From: Pseudomonadales bacterium
GTDB lineage: Bacteria > Pseudomonadota > Gammaproteobacteria > Pseudomonadales > Azotimanducaceae
Length of the DNA: 64,000 nucleotides
Direction: 5' to 3'
NCBI GenBank assembly: GCA_024234635.1
Contig: JACKNX010000010.1
Location: 62,001-126,000, forward strand
In this document: positions 60,350 to 64,000 of the stretch, one piece after another
How positions within the stretch are numbered: the first letter of the stretch is position 1
Layout: each line of letters begins with the position of its first letter
Program-made: the position numbers and the translations under genes
The notes under the pieces: generated by a model
The model's input: the letters and a program-made list of their open reading frames with translations, nothing else
What the model was told of the DNA's origin: nothing
The model's database searches: none

Positions 60350-61363
60350 TCATCGCGCCGTAAGCAACTCCAACGCGGCTTCCGCTCGCGTTGATACACT
60401 TGTCTTGTAAGTGTCCAGGTCCATGCCGCGGTTCTCGCCCATTGCACCGACGAGATAGCGTTTGTAGACACCCTGACCGATGGCGGCCAGCCGCCAGTGG
60501 GAAAACGCCCGATAGTAATTGATACCGCTGAGATCACGCCCCGTCGCCGTCGCGTAGCGCCTGCACAGCTCGTCCCGATCCGGAAAACCTCCGGCTCCGG
60601 TTGGCGCCACATCCGCGCCGGCCTCACCCGGTTGGGTCCAGGAATTGAGCAGATAGCCGAAGTCGGCCAGCGGATCACCCAATGTGCACAGCTCCCAGTC
60701 CAGTACTGCCCGGATGTGGCCGGGTCCGACCATCATGTTGCCCAATCGGTAGTCGCCATGCACGATGCCGTAGCCCACCTGCTCCGGCATGCGCTCGGCC
60801 AGGAGGGCGCCTACTTCCTCCATCGCCGGAATTTCGTGCGTCTTGGACGCTTCCCACTGCTTCTGCCAGCGTTTCAGCTGGCGCGCGAGATATGCTTCCT
60901 TGCGTCCGAGATCACCCAGTCCCACCGCATCCGCGTCGATTGTGTGCAGCCGCCCCAGCACTTCAACAACATGCAGTCCGAGCGCATGACGGTCGCTTTC
61001 CGCCATGGCCGCCGCCGCCGCATGGTCGTGCAGCACCACGCCTTCCACAAAGTCCATCAGGTAGAACGGCGCATCGTTGACGGACGGATCCGTGCACAGC
61101 CCCAGCGTGGGCGCTACCGGCACGCCACTCCCTACCAGCGCTGAGATGATCTTGTGCTCGCGCCCCATGTCATGCGCACTTTCCAGCACGTGACCGAGCG
61201 GCGGGCGACGCAATACGATCGCACGTCCGGTCGCGTCGACTGCCTTGTACGTAAGATTGGAGTGGCCTCCCGCGATCAGCGTAAACTCGACGGGCGCCTT
61301 CAATGCCTCGACGTGCCCCATGAGCCAGGCGGTAACCTTGTCACCGTTGATGCCTGCAACCAT
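60350..61363 (-). CDS. APH-family phosphotransferase (ACAD10/11-like kinase)
   Basis: 337 residues, ATG 61363. Nucleotide-binding N-lobe LIAGGHSNLTYKAVDATGRA, then IVLRRPPLGHVLESAHDMGR (~28-68), catalytic loop GIVHGDYRLGNMMVGPGHI (~198-216) and metal loop AVLDWELCTLGDPLADFGYL. It is closer to the ACAD10/11 N-terminal kinase consensus than the gene at 52405. Such stand-alone kinases are thought to act on 4-hydroxyacyl-CoAs during fatty-acid breakdown. Convergent with the PrcB-like gene. Confidence 0.9.
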   Translation of the reverse strand: MVAGINGDKVTAWLMGHVEALKAPVEFTLIAGGHSNLTYKAVDATGRAIVLRRPPLGHVLESAHDMGREHKIISALVGSGVPVAPTLGLCTDPSVNDAPFYLMDFVEGVVLHDHAAAAAMAESDRHALGLHVVEVLGRLHTIDADAVGLGDLGRKEAYLARQLKRWQKQWEASKTHEIPAMEEVGALLAERMPEQVGYGIVHGDYRLGNMMVGPGHIRAVLDWELCTLGDPLADFGYLLNSWTQPGEAGADVAPTGAGGFPDRDELCRRYATATGRDLSGINYYRAFSHWRLAAIGQGVYKRYLVGAMGENRGMDLDTYKTSVSTRAEAALELLTAR

Positions 61364-61434
61364 CCCGCATTCTCCCTGTTCTTCAGCGGAGACAGCTTAC
61401 CATTGAAGATTTCACACGCGCAGGCATACGAACC

Positions 61435-62682
61435 ATGAATTGCAGGCTCGTGGCACTACTCACGATTGGCATGGCGTTGCTGGCAAATGCCCGGGCCGCA
61501 TCCCTGACCAGCTGCGATGCGCCACCGGTTCTGGTGCCCCTTATCGCCGGTATCGTCACAGCAGGCGACTGGGTGGAGACCGCCAATGGTCGCTATCGGG
61601 GCCAGTGGCGGAACGGACAACCGCACGGCGAGGGTACGTTTGAAAACGGCGCCGGCCTGCGCTACGCAGGTCAATGGGCCGGGGGGCGGCCCGACGGGGA
61701 GGGAACGCTCTCCCGACCGGATGGCAGTTCCTACCGGGGCAACTGGCTGGCAGGAAAAGCTTCCGGAACCGGCGTCGCGACGGATGCCACGGGAGCCTTT
61801 CACGATGGGGCCTGGGAATTTGGCCAGCCATCCGGACCAGGCTTGCGTCACGAGGCGGACGGCACGGAAATCAATGCGTCCTGGACAGGTGACCGACCGA
61901 CATCCGGCATGGTGACCCTGCCCGACGGTACAACCTATGCCGGCTCGCTGTATCCGCGCGAAAACACGATCAGCAGCCGCTTTGCCCTATGGTTGCGCAG
62001 CGCAGCCGATGCCGGCAACGCCACGGCGGCGATCTGGCTCGACAGCGCCCGGAAACTAGCCGGCACGCAGGAAGCGCTGCAGGAATGGCGGTTCCCTGGC
62101 GCGCAGCTACTGGCGTCGGCCGAAGCGGGAAACGCTCACGCTCAGTATGCGCTGGCGACGATCGGCTTCGAGCTCGATAGCCAGGACCGCCTGCACTGGT
62201 TGCGAAAAGCGGCGGCGAACGACCACGTGTCGGCGCTCGAACAACTGGGCACGCTGCTCGCCACGGGCGACCTGCTGCCCACGGACCCGACGGGCGCAAA
62301 GGCCGCCCTTGCCCGCGCCGCAGAACTGGGCAGCATGCGGGCGCGCTCGAAACTCGCCCGGTTGCTGGCTGCCGACGGGGAGGCCAGCGGGCAGGACCTT
62401 GCGACGGCCTGGACACTCGTCCACGACAGCGCCATGACCTGTGGTGACTGGCGTGACCTGGACACTTTGTCCGTTCTGCACGAACGCCGTGGCGAGACGG
62501 ACGAAGCGGAACGGCTCCGAAAACGGGCCCTCGACGCCGCGCAGACGGACGACACCGAGGAGGCACGGCAGTATGTCGTCGCAGCGCAAGCGCCATCTGA
62601 TGCCGATACCGTGTCGACACCAACCAGCGGCGGGGACCATCCGGCATCCGGAATCCACGCGACGGAAGAAATGACGCAATGA
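61435..62682 (+). CDS. Secreted protein with MORN and Sel1-like repeats
   Basis: 415 residues. Signal peptide MNCRLVALLTIGMALLANARA (no lipobox Cys). MORN repeats at ~52-165: YRGQWRNGQPHGEGTF, YAGQWAGGRPDGEGTL, YRGNWLAGKASGTGV and two weaker units. Sel1/TPR-like helices follow (~180-370: LRSAADAGNATAAIWLDSAR, LHWLRKAAANDHVSALEQLG, ALARAAELGSMRARSKLARL). The tail is acidic and Thr-rich. The combination suggests a periplasmic scaffold; no enzymatic motif is visible. Confidence 0.85.
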   Translation: MNCRLVALLTIGMALLANARAASLTSCDAPPVLVPLIAGIVTAGDWVETANGRYRGQWRNGQPHGEGTFENGAGLRYAGQWAGGRPDGEGTLSRPDGSSYRGNWLAGKASGTGVATDATGAFHDGAWEFGQPSGPGLRHEADGTEINASWTGDRPTSGMVTLPDGTTYAGSLYPRENTISSRFALWLRSAADAGNATAAIWLDSARKLAGTQEALQEWRFPGAQLLASAEAGNAHAQYALATIGFELDSQDRLHWLRKAAANDHVSALEQLGTLLATGDLLPTDPTGAKAALARAAELGSMRARSKLARLLAADGEASGQDLATAWTLVHDSAMTCGDWRDLDTLSVLHERRGETDEAERLRKRALDAAQTDDTEEARQYVVAAQAPSDADTVSTPTSGGDHPASGIHATEEMTQ

Positions 62683-63000
62683 CCACACGTTCCCGGGTCG
62701 CTCCGGCTGCGTTTGCGCCGCGGGAAAAACCCCTTGCAACGCAGGTGGCAACGCGGGTGCCCGTCCCGCCGGACCGACGCCTGGCCCCGCGGCCCGCACT
62801 GGTTGTGTCGTACAGCCGCCCCGTACGGGCTATTGATGACGAACGGCAGCGCGGGCAAGGGGGCAATGGTGATCACGAGGAAGGACACCATCCCGCGGGC
62901 ACTGAGTGGCTGGAGGCCGGTCCGACGCGACACGCAACACCTGCCGTTTTCGCCGATATCGACCGCCGTAGTAGTCTGTCCATGAATCGTCCAGGCTAGC

Positions 63001-63203
63001 GGGCCGCTTGATAAGTTCGGTGCTTCGAGGATGGCTGAAGCGTTGCAGGCCAAGGCGCGGCGCGCCTGGCCACCAAACCTGTGCGAAGCGCTCAAGTGAC
63101 CGGGCAGGATGCTGTTTTCAGCAGCCTCTCATGGAACTTCAGTTCCATGCGCGACAGCGCTGGCAATCGCAACGTGGCCAGCTGTTAACTTATCAAGCGG
63201 ACC
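63001..63203. mobile_element. MITE-like element with 17-bp terminal inverted repeats
   Basis: Left end GGGCCGCTTGATAAGTT (63001-63017), right end AACTTATCAAGCGGACC (63187-63203): inverted repeats with one mismatch. The left end is the same as repeat family B and is preceded by CTAG (62996-62999) plus one base. The right half contains family A inverted, with the hairpin ATGGAACT / AGTTCCAT and CGATTGCCAGCGCTGTCGCG on the minus strand. No coding capacity. The right end lies 3 bp before the AGGAG ribosome-binding site of the aminotransferase gene. A 4-bp CTAG target duplication is not seen on the right, so the excision model is unproven. Confidence 0.7.
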
Positions 63204-63219
63204 ACCAGGAGATCGCATC

Positions 63220-64000
63220 ATGACCGAACGCCACTGGCCCTTCCTGCCGTCCCGCAACGTCGCGATCGACCGCGCGGAGGGCGTGTATCTGGTCACCCGC
63301 GACGGCCAACGCATTCTCGATGCTGCCGGCGGCGCCATCGTGGGCAATATCGGCTACGGCCGCCAACGTGTCGCGGACGCCGTCTATCGGGCGACACTGG
63401 ATACCACGTACGTAGTACCGCCCTGGCTCACACCCTCGCGGGAGGCGCTGCTTGGCGCGCTGGACAACTGGTTGCCGGAATCGCTGACCCGCGTGCATGT
63501 CACCTCGGGGGGCTCGGAAGCCAATGAAGCGGCGATGAAGATGGCCGTGCAGTACCAGGCCGCCATCGGTGAGCCAACGCGAAGCCGGATCATCCACCGC
63601 GACCTGTCCTACCACGGCACCACGCTGGCGACGACCGCCGTCAGCGGCCACGAGGGACGCCGGCGCGGCCTCGAGCGTGCGCTGACACCGTACCCCGTCA
63701 CCCCCACTCCCTACCCGCTGCGCTGTCCACTGGGCTCACATCACGCGGACTGCGGGGCGTTCTATGTGGAAGCACTACGGGCAACCATTCAGCGGGAAGG
63801 CGCGGAGACGATTGCCGCGTTCCTCGCCGAGCCAATCACGGGCTCGTCAGGTGGCGCACTGGTGCCGCCGGACGACTACTGGCCCGCGGTGCGGGCAATG
63901 TGCGACGAATTCGGCATCCTGCTGATCATGGACGAAGTCATGACGGGCTTCGGCCGCACCGGCAGGGACTTCGCCTGCCAGCACTGGTCGGTTCTGCCCG
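63220..64000 (+). CDS. Class III (omega) aminotransferase, N-terminal part
   Basis: First ~260 codons; the frame runs off the right edge. ATG 63220 with AGGAG 9 nt upstream. Fold type I PLP enzyme: ILDAAGGAIVGNIGYG (~28-43), THVTSGGSEANEAAMKMAVQ-like segment (~92-108, PLP phosphate loop), SYHGTTLATTAVSGH (~128-142), and LLIMDEVMTGFGRTGRDFAC (~233-252) with the PLP-pyridine Asp. The lysine loop is beyond the window. Members move an amino group between an omega- or alpha-amine and a keto acid; substrate unknown. The MITE-like element lies immediately upstream. Confidence 0.92.
   Translation, partial: MTERHWPFLPSRNVAIDRAEGVYLVTRDGQRILDAAGGAIVGNIGYGRQRVADAVYRATLDTTYVVPPWLTPSREALLGALDNWLPESLTRVHVTSGGSEANEAAMKMAVQYQAAIGEPTRSRIIHRDLSYHGTTLATTAVSGHEGRRRGLERALTPYPVTPTPYPLRCPLGSHHADCGAFYVEALRATIQREGAETIAAFLAEPITGSSGGALVPPDDYWPAVRAMCDEFGILLIMDEVMTGFGRTGRDFACQHWSVLP

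Noticed and set aside
62679..62999. 106-codon frame overlapping the MORN/Sel1 stop (ATGA) and ending in the CTAG at the repeat edge
   Set aside because: The overlap looks like coupling, but the translation is Arg/Pro-rich and low in complexity, with no family features; the minus strand is equally open. Left as non-coding spacer before the MITE-like element.
1..64000. CRISPR arrays, tRNA and rRNA genes
   Set aside because: No regularly spaced short direct repeats and no tRNA T-arm/acceptor pattern were found by eye; a tRNAscan or CRISPR search would be decisive.

Overview
This is a GC-rich (roughly 60-65 %), gene-dense bacterial chromosomal segment with short intergenic gaps and many ATGA/GTGA-type overlaps. 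Gene content (DUF6316-type protein, MnmH, LytS/LytR pair, lipoproteins with CGGGGG-type lipoboxes, ACAD10-like kinases, IS91 and IS110 debris) fits a free-living gammaproteobacterium with broad lipid and xenobiotic catabolism. No rRNA, tRNA or ribosomal protein operon was seen to place it more precisely.

Layout. 0-11 kb: end of a carotenoid-oxygenase gene, LytS/LytR two-component pair, sulfatase, ECF42 sigma factor with its DGPF partner, a Pat-like acyl-CoA synthetase, an alpha/beta hydrolase and MetY. 11.2-17.1 kb: a degraded mobile-element island (IS91 fragments, IS110 fragment) carrying a P450 and two membrane proteins, with a similar ~45-bp direct repeat at each end. 17-33 kb: TM2 protein, methyltransferase preceded by a short peptide with a double-glycine leader, epoxide hydrolase, thioesterase/S41 peptidase, Nudix, an overlapping operon of two FMN-barrel proteins plus a YegD-like Hsp70, LeuS, MsrA, a Sel1 lipoprotein, MnmH and an SDR. 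33.1-39.3 kb: a minus-strand LysR / alpha-beta hydrolase / GH78-like protein / nitrile hydratase beta-alpha-activator cluster. 39.3-46.6 kb: a palindrome-rich spacer with a G-quadruplex-type hairpin, a Rieske oxygenase with reversed domain order, a type-2 IleS, an LLM oxidoreductase and an MFS transporter. 46.6-56.5 kb: acyl-CoA and hydrolase genes, a CDF zinc exporter, an ACAD10-like kinase, an acyl-CoA ligase and a MerR regulator. 56.5-64 kb: a predicted MerR-controlled small RNA, an S8 protease/PrcB pair, a second kinase, a MORN/Sel1 protein, a MITE-like element and the start of a class III aminotransferase.

Best candidates for something new: (1) the predicted ~118-nt small RNA at 56595-56712, with a canonical promoter saturated with GTACA operator sites next to a MerR gene, a three-way-junction fold, a U8 tract and an anti-Shine-Dalgarno C/U-rich loop; (2) the cobalt-type nitrile hydratase operon translationally coupled to a GH78-fold protein whose catalytic motifs have been replaced; (3) a Rieske oxygenase whose catalytic domain precedes the Rieske domain; (4) a double-glycine-leader peptide beside a methyltransferase whose ribosome-binding site is in a hairpin. 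A dispersed family of CTAG-adjacent, MITE-like repeats occurs through the whole window.
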